From Lachnospiraceae bacterium (GTDB lineage: Bacteria > Bacillota > Clostridia > Lachnospirales > Lachnospiraceae): 64,000 nt of DNA. This document shows positions 36,043 through 45,525 of this stretch, piece after piece. The stretch spans positions 1 to 64,000 of the forward strand of contig BLLU01000133.1 of assembly GCA_011959105.1 (NCBI GenBank), in the 5' to 3' direction. Made by a program: the position numbers and the translations under genes. Under the pieces are notes generated by a model. The model saw nothing but the letters and a program-made list of their open reading frames with translations, ran no database searches and was not told the DNA's origin. How positions within the stretch are numbered: the stretch's first letter is position 1; each line of letters starts with the position of its first letter.

Positions 36043-37920
36043 GTGAAATGGAAGGATAAGACAGCCCGGAATAGATGGCAGTTGGCAGTGCTGGCGCTGG
36101 TGCTGCTGGTACAGTGTTTTTATATCGGGCAAAAGCAGGGCTATCACATGGATGAACTGCTCACCTATGAACTGGGAAACGCGGAGTACAATCCCTGGAT
36201 TGTACCCACCCAGCCGGTGGGGCGTCTGGCGAAATTCATGCAGCAGGAGATCTATGGGGACAGTCTGGGGGAAACTCTGGGGAATCTGAAGGACACGGTG
36301 GCGGATGTGCTGCAAAACCGTGGGAACAGCAAGCTGCTCAGTTATCAGGCCGATGTGTATGAGGAGCCGGTGTGGATTACCCGGAAGCAGTTCCATGAAT
36401 ATATAACGGTGGGGGAGCGGGACGGCTTTAACTATCTGTCGGTGTATTTCAATGTGAAGGACGACAACCATCCCCCTCTGTATTTCATGCTGGTCCATAC
36501 CATGTCCTCCCTGTTTCGGGACAGAATTTCTCCCTGGATGGGCTGCATTTTTAATCTGGGGGCGGTGCTGGGCTGCTGTGTCCTTATGTTTGCTCTGGGC
36601 CGGCTTCTGGCCCGGCATGGATTTATGGACGAAAAGGCCGGAGAGTGCTGGGGGCTTTGGGCCGCGCTGCTGTACGGCTGCTCTTCCGGGGCCATTGCCA
36701 CCGCCCTGTTCGTCCGCATGTACGGCGTGATGACCCTTCTGTGCGTGCTGTCCCTGTATCTGCATCTGCAAAAATGGCTGGGAAACCGGGACGGGACTTT
36801 TACGAAAAAGAACAAGCTGTTGATCCTGGTGACGGCGCTGGGATTCTGGACCCAATATTTCTTCCTTTTCTATTGTATACTGCTGGCGCTGGTGACGGTG
36901 GCTGCCCTGTATCGGGAGGGGCGGAGGAAGGAAGCCTTCTGTTATATCCGAAGTATGGTGATTGCGGCCGTGGTGGGGGTGGGACTATATCCCTTTGGGG
37001 TAAAGCACATCCTCACCAGCGGCAGGGGAGTGGAAGCCATCGGCAATCTGCTGGGGGGGCTGGCCGGATACGGAGAGAGGCTGCTCTCCTTCGGAGGTAT
37101 CCTGTTAGAGCGGACCTTTGGACGGCGGTCTCTGGGCCTGGCCGTGTTGGTGCTGCTTTTGACTGCTCTGGGAATTGCGGTTCTCAGGTCCGGGGCGAAG
37201 AACGGCCGGGAGGTAATTGCTCCCCGGGACAGAGGGACGGCAAAGCCCAATGGAACGGATAATAAAAGCCGGAGAAATCTTTGGTGGATATGGGTTCTGC
37301 CCCCGGCGGGATATTTCCTGCTGGCTGCCAAAATGTCCCCCTATATGGTGGATCGTTATATTATGCCGGTATTTCCCTTTGCCGCCATGGCTGTGGCAGG
37401 GCTTTTGACAGCCCTGTACTTCCGCCTGAACCCTCCGGGGCGGAAGTCCCTGATAGGGGTGGTACTGCTGCTGGTCTGTGCCGATTTTCTCACCTATGAT
37501 GGGGAATATCTTTACAAAGGCTATGATACGCAGCTGGAGACGGCGGAGCAATATGGGGATCTTCCCTGCATCTGTGTCTATGAGGGATACGGTTTCTATG
37601 ACAATTTGCTGGAATTTCAGACCTATGACCGCACTTTGCTGGTCAAGCCCTCGGAACTGGCAGGCCGGCAGGATCTGTCCGAACTGCAGGAAGTGGTGGT
37701 ACTGTATAAAAGCAGTGTAAGCGCCGAGGACCGGGAGGAGATCCGGCAGATACTGCGGGATTGCGGCCTGGAGCCCCGGAGCACTCTGAATCAGGACAGC
37801 GTTTACGGGGACGTGCTTATACATTATGTAAAGGGATTTTCCGCGGGAGTGTTTCAGACCGGGGCCTTTGCTGAAAAGGTTGACAGATTTCCGCAGATAG
37901 TAGATAATCAAGTAAGATAA
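36043..37920 (+). CDS. GT39/ArnT-like membrane glycosyltransferase
   Basis: A 625-residue protein of the GT-C superfamily and the clearest family-39-like member of the series. The first outer loop contains YHMDELLTYELGNAEYNP (catalytic-type acidic residues), and a second contains DDNHPPLYFMLVHTMSS, the classic His-Pro-Pro block of ArnT/PMT-like enzymes. About eleven membrane segments follow, then a soluble C-terminal domain from about residue 490. The start is GTG 36043 after GGGAG; no ATG is available nearby. The donor should be a polyprenyl-phosphate sugar, fitting the adjacent GT2 gene that makes such donors. A G7 run at 37053-37059 encodes part of Leu-Gly-Gly. Confidence 0.8.
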   Translation: MKWKDKTARNRWQLAVLALVLLVQCFYIGQKQGYHMDELLTYELGNAEYNPWIVPTQPVGRLAKFMQQEIYGDSLGETLGNLKDTVADVLQNRGNSKLLSYQADVYEEPVWITRKQFHEYITVGERDGFNYLSVYFNVKDDNHPPLYFMLVHTMSSLFRDRISPWMGCIFNLGAVLGCCVLMFALGRLLARHGFMDEKAGECWGLWAALLYGCSSGAIATALFVRMYGVMTLLCVLSLYLHLQKWLGNRDGTFTKKNKLLILVTALGFWTQYFFLFYCILLALVTVAALYREGRRKEAFCYIRSMVIAAVVGVGLYPFGVKHILTSGRGVEAIGNLLGGLAGYGERLLSFGGILLERTFGRRSLGLAVLVLLLTALGIAVLRSGAKNGREVIAPRDRGTAKPNGTDNKSRRNLWWIWVLPPAGYFLLAAKMSPYMVDRYIMPVFPFAAMAVAGLLTALYFRLNPPGRKSLIGVVLLLVCADFLTYDGEYLYKGYDTQLETAEQYGDLPCICVYEGYGFYDNLLEFQTYDRTLLVKPSELAGRQDLSELQEVVVLYKSSVSAEDREEIRQILRDCGLEPRSTLNQDSVYGDVLIHYVKGFSAGVFQTGAFAEKVDRFPQIVDNQVR

Positions 37921-37943
37921 TGGAAAGAGGAACGGTGTGGCCC

Positions 37944-38903
37944 ATGGACAAAATCGCGGTACTGATACCATGCTATAACGAAGAGAAAACCATAGAAAAA
38001 GTAGTCTCTGACGTGCGGGCGGCCCTGCCGGAGGCGGCAGTCTATGTTTATGACAATAACTCTACTGATCGGACTGCCGAACTGGCCCGGAGTGCCGGCG
38101 CGATTATACGCCGGGAGTATGCCCAGGGGAAGGGAAATGTTATCCGGCGTATGTTTCGGGAGATTGACGCCCAGTGTTATCTGATGGTGGACGGCGATGA
38201 CACCTATCCGCTGGAATGCGCCAGAGAGATGGTGGACCGGGTGCTGGAGCGGCATGCGGATATGGTGGTGGGAGACCGTCTTTCCTCTACCTACTTTACG
38301 GAAAACAAGCGTCCTTTCCACAACTTTGGCAACAGCCTTATGCGAACCTGCATCAACAGTCTGTTTCGGGCGGACATCAAGGACATCATGACGGGCTACA
38401 GGGCTTTCTCTTACGAGTTTGTGAAGACTTTCCCGGTTTTTTCCAAGGGTTTTGAGATTGAGACGGAGATGACCATCCATGCCGTCAACTATAATATGCA
38501 GGTGGAAAACGTGGTGGTGGAATACAGAGACCGGCCCGAGGGCAGCGTCTCCAAACTCAACACCTTCCGGGACGGCATGCGGGTGATTCGAAAGATGATG
38601 CAGCTGTACAAAAACTATAAGCCCCTGAAGTGTTTTGGTATGATCGCCCTGCTCTTTGTGGCTGCGGCCGTCATCCTGTTTGCGCCCATTTTTCTGGAAT
38701 TTCTGGAGACCGGGCTGGTGCCCCGTTTCCCTACGCTGATTGTATGCGGCTTTCTGGTTATGGCCGCGATTCAGGCCTTTTTCTCGGGGATGGTGCTGGA
38801 CGTGCAGGTCGCCAAGGACCGCCGGGATTTCGAATACCGCCTGAACAAGATTTATTCCGAGAGACAGTTAAAGCTGGGAGGGCAATTCCGGGGCAGTCAG
38901 TAA
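37944..38903 (+). CDS. polyprenyl-phosphate glycosyltransferase, family GT2
   Basis: A 319-residue protein of the dolichol-phosphate-mannose-synthase/GtrB type, which loads a sugar from a nucleotide donor onto undecaprenyl phosphate on the inner face of the membrane. AVLIPCYNEEKTIEKVV opens the GT-A fold, YVYDNNSTDRTAELA follows, and MVDGDDTYP carries the D-x-D. SKGFEIETEMTIHAV is conserved in this group. Two C-terminal membrane segments (about 225-250 and 260-285) anchor it. I start at ATG 37944, where homologous sequence begins; an ATG at 37920 overlaps the upstream stop and GTG 37935 is also possible. It probably supplies donors to the flanking GT-C proteins. Confidence 0.85.
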   Translation: MDKIAVLIPCYNEEKTIEKVVSDVRAALPEAAVYVYDNNSTDRTAELARSAGAIIRREYAQGKGNVIRRMFREIDAQCYLMVDGDDTYPLECAREMVDRVLERHADMVVGDRLSSTYFTENKRPFHNFGNSLMRTCINSLFRADIKDIMTGYRAFSYEFVKTFPVFSKGFEIETEMTIHAVNYNMQVENVVVEYRDRPEGSVSKLNTFRDGMRVIRKMMQLYKNYKPLKCFGMIALLFVAAAVILFAPIFLEFLETGLVPRFPTLIVCGFLVMAAIQAFFSGMVLDVQVAKDRRDFEYRLNKIYSERQLKLGGQFRGSQ

Positions 38904-38947
38904 CAGGGACCGATGGCTTTAGGGAAAGGAACCATGGAGGGCCGTGG

Positions 38948-40711
38948 ATGAAAAAATGGCAAATAGGGGGATGTCTGGCAGTTTTTCTGCTGCTGGTCAT
39001 GGCAGCGGCGGGCAAAGCGGCCGCCCCCGTATACTACCTCAATGATGATGTGGCCATGCGAAGCATCCTGTCGGGAGCCTACACGGGAACCCCGGACGGA
39101 CATGCGGTGTACATGGGATATCCGTTGTCGGCGCTGTTGTCAGCCCTGTATGGCCTGACGGAGAAACTGGGCCTGTTTATTCCCTGGTTTGATTTATTTC
39201 TGGCGGGCTGTATCCTGTTGGCGGGAGTCGGGATTCTGGGAGGCTGTTATAAGACGGGGGAAAAGCCGTGGATGCGTGTGATACTGGCACTGCTGGGTCT
39301 GGCGGTTATTGCCGGGCTGCTGCTGCCCCATTACCTCTATATGCACTATACCATAGTGGCCGCCATATTGGCCGGGGGCGCTTTGCTCATATGGGAGACG
39401 GAAAAAGGCCGGGCGCTGCCCGTCTGTCTGCTGGGCCTCTGCTATCTGGTGAGGAGCCAGGTATTCTTTCTGGCAATGCCCTTTTTGGGAGTGGCGGTAC
39501 TGGACGGATTGTTGGAAGCCATGAGGCGGCGGAGAAGGGAAAGGCAGACAGAGGGCGATTCCCCGGGACTCATGGCATGGGCCTGCGTCCGGCTTAGAAA
39601 AGAAGCCCTGTCCCTGCTGGGGCTGGGGATTTTGATCCTGGCTTTCTGGGGGATTCACCGAATGGGCTATGGCAGCCGGGACTGGCAGGCTTATCTGGAA
39701 TATAACGACAGCCGCACGAAACTGTATGATTATACGGACTTTTTGTCTACGGACTGGTATCAGGAACGCTATGAACTGCTGGGCCTTACCCGGGAACAGT
39801 ACCAGGTGCTGACCCATTATGATACCCTGCTGGATCAGGAGATAGACGCCCGGGTTCTGGATCGAACGGTAAGGCGGATCAAGGACTTGCGGGGGGATGT
39901 GGTCACGGACGAATATCTCAGGCAGTGTGTGGAGGCCTATCTCCGGCATCTCCGATATGACGGCAGGCCCTACAGCCTGGTCTGGGCGGGATGCTGCGGT
40001 GTATTGCTGCTTCTGCTGGCCGTGGGGAAGAGATGGGACAGGCTGCTGCTGCTGGGGGCGCTGGCCGGGGGGCGCAGTATGATCTGGGTCTACCTGATTG
40101 CCCGGGGGAGATTCCCGGAGCGGGTCTGGGTCTCCCTCTATCTCCTGGAAATCTGTCTGCTTCTGGGTATGCTTTTTCGGGAGTGGATTGGAAGCCGGGA
40201 ATCCGTACCGGGCGGTATAAGGCGTTTTCTGCCGGCGGCCACGGCAGTTCTGGTGCTGGCGCTTCTCTGGGGTGCTGCGGCGATACAGCTGCCCCAAACG
40301 CTCCAAATGGCGGAGACGCAGCGGGAGAAGCAGGAGCAGTGGAATACTTTGGCACAGGCCCTGGAGGGACAGGAGGATCTGCTGTACTTGATGGATGTGT
40401 TCTCGGCAGTGGCCTACGCCGGAGAGTTGTACGGACGGGACCCGGAGCAGATTATGCTGCTGGGAGGCTGGCTGACCGGGAGCCCTCTGGCTCTGCAGCG
40501 CCTGGAGAAATATGGCGCCCCGGATGCGGCCCTGGCCCTGGGACATGGGCAGGTGTGCCTGGTGGCCGCCGGGGATCGCGACATGTCCTGGCTGGAGGCG
40601 TATCTGTGCCATCGGCTGGGGGAAGTGAGACTGGGGGTACAGGAAACCATCGCCTGCGGAAGCGGGACCGAATTCGTAGTCTATAAGTTGGAGACTGCGC
40701 GCGCGCAGTGA
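38948..40711 (+). CDS. polytopic membrane protein, GT-C-like
   Basis: A 587-residue membrane protein with about ten to twelve hydrophobic segments. YYLNDDVAMRSILSGAYTG in the first outer loop gives an acidic Asp-Asp motif as in the other members of this series, and the last 130 residues are a soluble outer domain. I start at ATG 38948, with GGAGG 7 nt upstream; the frame is open much further upstream, but that part overlaps the GT2 gene in another frame. The 3' end has a GCGCGCGC run, and the stop overlaps the GTG that opens the next frame. The donor and acceptor are unknown. Confidence 0.7.
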   Translation: MKKWQIGGCLAVFLLLVMAAAGKAAAPVYYLNDDVAMRSILSGAYTGTPDGHAVYMGYPLSALLSALYGLTEKLGLFIPWFDLFLAGCILLAGVGILGGCYKTGEKPWMRVILALLGLAVIAGLLLPHYLYMHYTIVAAILAGGALLIWETEKGRALPVCLLGLCYLVRSQVFFLAMPFLGVAVLDGLLEAMRRRRRERQTEGDSPGLMAWACVRLRKEALSLLGLGILILAFWGIHRMGYGSRDWQAYLEYNDSRTKLYDYTDFLSTDWYQERYELLGLTREQYQVLTHYDTLLDQEIDARVLDRTVRRIKDLRGDVVTDEYLRQCVEAYLRHLRYDGRPYSLVWAGCCGVLLLLLAVGKRWDRLLLLGALAGGRSMIWVYLIARGRFPERVWVSLYLLEICLLLGMLFREWIGSRESVPGGIRRFLPAATAVLVLALLWGAAAIQLPQTLQMAETQREKQEQWNTLAQALEGQEDLLYLMDVFSAVAYAGELYGRDPEQIMLLGGWLTGSPLALQRLEKYGAPDAALALGHGQVCLVAAGDRDMSWLEAYLCHRLGEVRLGVQETIACGSGTEFVVYKLETARAQ

Positions 40712-40749
40712 CACAGGTGCGGAGAAGTCTGGAGGTTGTGTGTGAACTT

Positions 40750-42328
40750 ATGAAAAAAATGCCGGAAACAGTAGAAAAAGTATGCGTCAAGGCGGTACAT
40801 GGGATGGTGCTGCTGATCAGCCTGATATTGGGGTACTGGGCTGTCCGTTATACCCATGGCTATCCATCCAATCTCAGCGAGGACAGCATCCTGATTGAGC
40901 CGGATTCCCCGGGCAGGAATCTGCTGGTATTTGGGGGGGGTGACAGTGGGGGCCTGGCTGCTGCGGCGGGCGGTGCTGCGGGGAGAGGAAGCCCTGTGGA
41001 AAAAAAGGGTGCGCCGAATCGCCATAGCCGTCACCCTGGGGATGGGCCTGCTCCTGACCCTGTGGGTGTCCGTCTGCCATATCACACCGGTATGGGACCA
41101 GATGCAGGTATATCTGGATGCCATGGATTTCAAGGCGGGAAATTTCCGGGATATGACGGGCTATATCTATATGTGCCCCCATCAGTACGGACTCACTTTC
41201 CTGTATGAGATATTTTTGGCCTTCGGCGGGGGCTACAGGCTGCTGCAGTATATCAATGTGCTGATGGTTATGTGTACCGTATGGAGTTCCTATGCCCTGG
41301 TGGAGGAACTGTTTGGGGATGCCAGGGCTTCCCTGTATGTGATCATCGGCGATCTGCTGTTTTTTCCTCTGTGGTTATATACCAATTATGTATATGGGGA
41401 ACTGCTTTCCATTGGCTTCAGCATGTTGGGAATCTGGCTGTTGGTGCGGGGATGCCGCAGAAAGAAAAACATCTGTGTGCTTTTGTCTCTGCTGACCCTG
41501 AGCGTGGCGGTGCTGGCCAGAAGTAATGTGCTGGTGGTATTGATCGCGGTGTGTATCGCCATGTTGATTTACAGCCTGCGGCAGCGAAGCCTACGGCTGC
41601 TGGCGGTGGCCGCGCTGACCATTCTGGTGCCTCTGGGAGCCATAGGCGCCATGCGCCTGAGTTATGAACTGCGCTCCGGCATCCAGATCCAGGGGGGAAT
41701 TCCTTCCAGCATGTATGTAGCCATGGGCATGCAGCGGTCCACCGGGGGAGCCGGTGTGTACAACGGGTACAACAATTCCGTGTTCCGGGGGGAGGCGGGC
41801 AGTGATGAGGAGAAAGCCAATCAGATCGCCCTGTCCTATATCCGGGAACGGCTGGGGGAATTCCGTGAGGACCCGGCCATGGCCAGGGACTTCTATAAAG
41901 AGAAGATCCAGGAACAATGGAATGAACCCACCTTTTGCAGTCTGGTGATGACTGCCACTTTTGAACAGCCCCCCACGGGGATGGTGGAGAAACTGTACTA
42001 TGGCGAATGGCAGCAGAATTACCGGGACTACACCAATCGGTATCTGACCGTGCTGTATCTGGGCGTGATTCTGTATTGTGTCATAGGGCTGGTGCAAAAG
42101 AGAGACATTCTGCAGTGTCTGCTGCTGATCGGGGTGATCGGCGGCTTTCTGTTCAGCATTCTGTGGGAGGCAAAGTCCAGATATGTGCTGCCCTATATCG
42201 TGTTGTTGATCCCTTATATGGCGCTGGGGCTCTCAGCCCTTCAGGCCGGCCTGGGCAGCGCCTTGGGACGGCTTGGGAAAACCCTGGGAAAGAGAGGGGA
42301 TTCCCGAAATGAGACGGGAGAAAATTGA
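40750..42328 (+). CDS. polytopic membrane protein, GT-C-like, interrupted by a +1 frameshift in a G8 tract
   Basis: The first 61 codons (from ATG 40750; the frame is open from GTG 40708) and the region after 40940 are in different frames. Removing one G from the G8 run at 40933-40940 joins them into one protein of about 525 residues. Support for a single gene is internal: the minus-strand protein at 48408 is a full-length paralog. It shares TxxVYGExxS, a YVAMGMQ/YIAMGMQ plus YNG block, GGFLF...WEAxSRY at the C-terminus, and two N-terminal membrane segments like those split here. As written, only a protein of up to 477 residues from ATG 40895, without a clear start site, could be made. This may be phase variation, a pseudogene or a sequencing error. 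Confidence 0.75.
40933..40940 (+). repeat. G8 homopolymer at the frameshift
   Basis: Eight consecutive G residues at the exact point where the reading frame changes. Seven G would restore the full-length membrane protein. Confidence 0.9.
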
Positions 42329-42330
42329 CT

Positions 42331-42903
42331 ATGAAAGATTACGGGGATCCGTCCATGTCCATTTACCTTCGGCCCATGACCGGGGAGGACACGGACCTGA
42401 TTGTATCCTGGCGTAACCAGGAGGCAGTGCGCAGGAATTTTATTTATCAGGAATTATTCACCCCGGAGAGCCATCGTCAGTGGATCCGCGACATGGTGGA
42501 AACCGGCAGGGTGGTGCAGATGATGATCTGCGAGACGGTGTGCGGCAGGCCGGTGGGGTCCGTCTATCTGCGGGATATTGACCGGCGGCATAGCAAGGCG
42601 GAGTACGGCATTTTCATCGGGGGCGAGGGAGCCAGGGGAAAGGGCTACGGAACCATGGCCGCCCGGCTGATGATTCGGTATGCTTTCCGGGAGATGGGAC
42701 TGCACAGGCTGTTCCTGCGGGTCTTTGCAGACAATGCTCGGGCCATCCGCAGCTATGAAAAAGCAGGCTTTGAGAGAGAAGCATATCTGCGGGAGGATGT
42801 CTGTATTGAGGGGCAGTACAGGGACATGGTGCTGATGGGGATTCTCAACCCCGGGAATCCGGGAGAGCGGATCCATGATATGCCGGAAAAGAAGGAATCA
42901 TAA
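42331..42903 (+). CDS. GNAT family N-acetyltransferase (RimJ/RimL-like)
   Basis: A 190-residue acetyl-CoA-dependent transferase. YLRPMTGEDTDLIVSWRNQ is the typical N-terminal strand-helix of the RimJ/RimL subgroup, GGEGARGKGYGTMAARLMI the acetyl-CoA pyrophosphate loop (motif A), and NARAIRSYEKAGFEREA motif B. It begins 2 bp after the frameshifted membrane gene; TTG 42325 or ATG 42355 are alternative starts. Proteins like this acetylate amino sugars in glycan loci (PseH-like) or protein N-termini. Since a better PseH candidate sits at 59055, this one may act on another amino sugar of the same glycan. Confidence 0.85.
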   Translation: MKDYGDPSMSIYLRPMTGEDTDLIVSWRNQEAVRRNFIYQELFTPESHRQWIRDMVETGRVVQMMICETVCGRPVGSVYLRDIDRRHSKAEYGIFIGGEGARGKGYGTMAARLMIRYAFREMGLHRLFLRVFADNARAIRSYEKAGFEREAYLREDVCIEGQYRDMVLMGILNPGNPGERIHDMPEKKES

Positions 42904-42909
42904 AAAGAT

Positions 42910-43887
42910 ATGGGTGGCGGAAGAATGAGAGTAAGTTTTGTAATCCCCTGTTATCGCTCGGAGCGCACGCTGGGGAATGTGGTAATGGAAATCCAGGAGA
43001 CAATGGCAGGGCTGAACGGATATGACTATGAGATCATCCTGGTCAACGACTGCTCGCCGGACGATACCTGGGGAGTGATTCGCAGGCTCTGTGAGGGAGA
43101 CAGCCGGATCCGGGGGGTTAATTTTTCCCGGAATTTCGGTCAGCATGCGGCACTGATGGCCGGGCTGAGGCAGTCCGTGGGGGACTATGTGGTATGTCTG
43201 GACGATGACGGACAGACCCCGGCGGACGAAGTGGGCAGGCTGCTGGGAAAACTGGAAGAGGGCTATGACGCGGTTTATGCCAGTTATGCCCACAAACAGC
43301 ACTCCCTGTTCCGCAACCTGGGCAGCAAGGTAAATGAGATCATGACCCGCATCCTGCTGGATAAACCCAGGGAACTGTATATATCCAGCTATTTCGCCGT
43401 GCGCAGGTTCGTGGTGGAGGATATGATCCGCTACGAGAATTCCTATCCCTATGTCATCGGCCTGGTACTGCGGGCCACCAAAAACATTGCCAATGTGGAG
43501 GTGAATCACCGGGAGCGGCAGGAGGGCGGTTCCGGGTATACCATCAAGAAGCTGCTGGGTCTGTGGTTCAACGGTTTTACCGCGTTTTCCGTGAAACCTC
43601 TGCGTATAGCCACCTGTGTGGGCTGCCTGAGCGCGGCAGTGGGCTTTCTGTACGGGCTCTATACCATCGTCAAGCGCCTGCTGAACCCCCAGGTGCCCAT
43701 GGGTTTCAGTTCCACCATGGCAGCCATTGTGTTTTTCGGGGGCATGATCATGATTATGCTGGGATTGATCGGGGAATATATCGGCCGGATCTATATCAGC
43801 CTGAACAATTCGCCCCAGTATGTGGTGCGGGAACGCGTCAACGGGGAGGAGCCCGCCGGGACGCAGGCACTCCCGGAGAATGAGTGA
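42910..43887 (+). CDS. polyprenyl-phosphate glycosyltransferase, family GT2 (GtrB/ArnC-like)
   Basis: A 325-residue GT-A enzyme with two C-terminal membrane segments (ATCVGCLSAAVGFLYGLY and IVFFGGMIMIMLGLIG), the standard layout of GtrB/ArnC proteins that make undecaprenyl-phosphate sugars. VSFVIPCYRSERTLGNVV and ILVNDCSPDDTWGVI form the nucleotide-binding part; VVCLDDDGQTPADE carries the acidic metal-binding motif; NFSRNFGQHAALMAGL is diagnostic. ATG 42910 is used; ATG 42925 is an alternative. It stands next to a GNAT and a multi-span protein, a possible three-part decoration unit. The GtrII-like protein at 62819 may also use its product. Confidence 0.9.
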   Translation: MGGGRMRVSFVIPCYRSERTLGNVVMEIQETMAGLNGYDYEIILVNDCSPDDTWGVIRRLCEGDSRIRGVNFSRNFGQHAALMAGLRQSVGDYVVCLDDDGQTPADEVGRLLGKLEEGYDAVYASYAHKQHSLFRNLGSKVNEIMTRILLDKPRELYISSYFAVRRFVVEDMIRYENSYPYVIGLVLRATKNIANVEVNHRERQEGGSGYTIKKLLGLWFNGFTAFSVKPLRIATCVGCLSAAVGFLYGLYTIVKRLLNPQVPMGFSSTMAAIVFFGGMIMIMLGLIGEYIGRIYISLNNSPQYVVRERVNGEEPAGTQALPENE

Positions 43888-43897
43888 GAGGAAGCAG

Positions 43898-45502
43898 ATG
43901 GAAAAGAGGTCAGGGAGACAAAACATTGCAGGAAGGCTGTGGGCCCGGTGGAACCGGGATCGGCGGATTCTGACGCTGAAGGCGGGGCTTATGGCTCTGC
44001 TTCCCATATTATGCTGTGTGGCGGCCTGCGCCGCCCAGGGAGGAAGTCTGTCCCGGGTCTATCTGCCCGCTTCGGAGTGGAACGATGAGTTGTTTTATTA
44101 TAAGCAGGTGGAAGGGATCTTGTCCCACGGATACCCACAGGGGTATTTCGGATTCAACGAGAGCCATGCGCTGAAGCTGTCCTTTGCCGCCTGGAGCCCG
44201 GTGCTGGTGTGGCCCTGGCTGCTGTACGGCCTGATTTTTGGGTGGAACCTGATGGCTCCGGTCTACAGCAACATTCTGTTCCTGACGCTGGCGCTGGTGC
44301 TGTTTGTGGCCCTGGTCCGTCCCACCTGGAAGCAGCTTGGGCTGCTGGCGCTTCTGTTCTGCTGTTTTATGCCCTATACCCGCTACATGCTCTGCGGGAT
44401 GCCGGAGATCATTTGCTTCAGCCTGTTGACGGTATACTGGGGGCTCCTTGTCAATACGGCAAACCGGGAGACCGGCGGTAAGCTGGCGCTGTTGTTTTTG
44501 CTGGGGAGCCTGATGACGCTGATGCGCCCCTATCTGATCCTGTTTCTGCTGGCGCCGGCCTGGCTGTGGATCCGCAGAAAGAAGGGGGCGGGCCTGGCGG
44601 GTTCTCTGGCGGTGATGGGGGTTACGGCAGGCTGCTATGGGTTGATTAAGCATTATCTGGGAGCGGAATATTTCACGCCCCTGTTTAAGACCGAATGGCT
44701 GGATCCCTTTTTACAGGGCCATTTCCTCGGAGGTATCAGAGGAATTCTGGCTAAGATTTATTATGAGGGGCGTACATTTTTTGCCCTTACTTTGCAGGGG
44801 CTTAAGAGCGGCCTGGCGGAAGGGGCTTTTTTTGCAATATTTCTTGCGCTGCTGTCGGTACTGTGCTGGCAGTGTGTGGCGGATTTACGGAAAAAAAGAA
44901 GAAAGCAGGCGATGCTCAACGGGTATCTTGCATTTTGCTTTTTCAGTATGTGGATAGCCCTGCTGTTAATGTACAAAATGAAGGAGGGCAGCAAACATCT
45001 GCTGACCTTTATGGCTGTGGGGATTCTGGCGGTGGCTGTGATGGAGACCCGCTTCTACAAAAAGGCTATGGTGATCGGGGCCCTTTGTGTCTACCTGTTC
45101 TGGTACAGAGGAGATCAGCCCGGAGACTATCAGATCTATTTTGCCAATCAGGAACGGGTGGAGCAGATGTCCCACTGGCAGCAGGTGTTTCAAAGGGAAT
45201 TGATTCTGCAGGAAGAGGACACGCCTGCTTTTGACAATGTGGTAATCTGGACTTTTAACGATATATTAGAAGATTCTCCCACTGGGGAGACCGTGCTCAC
45301 GGACTGGCAGGTGCTGTACGCATTGCCGGAGGGCTTTGGGGTGAGCTGCTGTTACCGGGAATATGTGGAGGAACATCTGGAGGAACTTAAGAGCCTGTAC
45401 CTGGCCATCCCGGTGGGCGGCCGACTGCAGAGATTGTGTGAGGAACGGGGCATGGAACAGGTGGGACAGGATAAAAGGGTCTGTGTTTATCGAACTCGGT
45501 AA
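43898..45502 (+). CDS. polytopic membrane protein, GT-C-like
   Basis: A 534-residue membrane protein with about eleven hydrophobic segments and a soluble C-terminal part of about 120 residues. SEWNDELFYYKQVEGILSHG in the first outer loop provides the Asp-Glu motif expected for GT-C enzymes, and FNESHALKLSFAAWSPVLVW follows before the second segment. I choose ATG 43898, which has GAGAGGAA 5 nt upstream; ATG 43880 overlaps the upstream stop and is less well placed. It lies directly behind the GtrB-like gene and may use its lipid-linked sugar. Confidence 0.7.
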   Translation: MEKRSGRQNIAGRLWARWNRDRRILTLKAGLMALLPILCCVAACAAQGGSLSRVYLPASEWNDELFYYKQVEGILSHGYPQGYFGFNESHALKLSFAAWSPVLVWPWLLYGLIFGWNLMAPVYSNILFLTLALVLFVALVRPTWKQLGLLALLFCCFMPYTRYMLCGMPEIICFSLLTVYWGLLVNTANRETGGKLALLFLLGSLMTLMRPYLILFLLAPAWLWIRRKKGAGLAGSLAVMGVTAGCYGLIKHYLGAEYFTPLFKTEWLDPFLQGHFLGGIRGILAKIYYEGRTFFALTLQGLKSGLAEGAFFAIFLALLSVLCWQCVADLRKKRRKQAMLNGYLAFCFFSMWIALLLMYKMKEGSKHLLTFMAVGILAVAVMETRFYKKAMVIGALCVYLFWYRGDQPGDYQIYFANQERVEQMSHWQQVFQRELILQEEDTPAFDNVVIWTFNDILEDSPTGETVLTDWQVLYALPEGFGVSCCYREYVEEHLEELKSLYLAIPVGGRLQRLCEERGMEQVGQDKRVCVYRTR

Positions 45503-45525
45503 ACCGGCCTGAGGGGAACGGGGAG

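Noticed and set aside
38630-38947. Upstream extension of the membrane gene at 38948
   Set aside because: It overlaps the GT2 gene in another frame and has no hydrophobic or homologous content; a good ribosome binding site precedes 38948.
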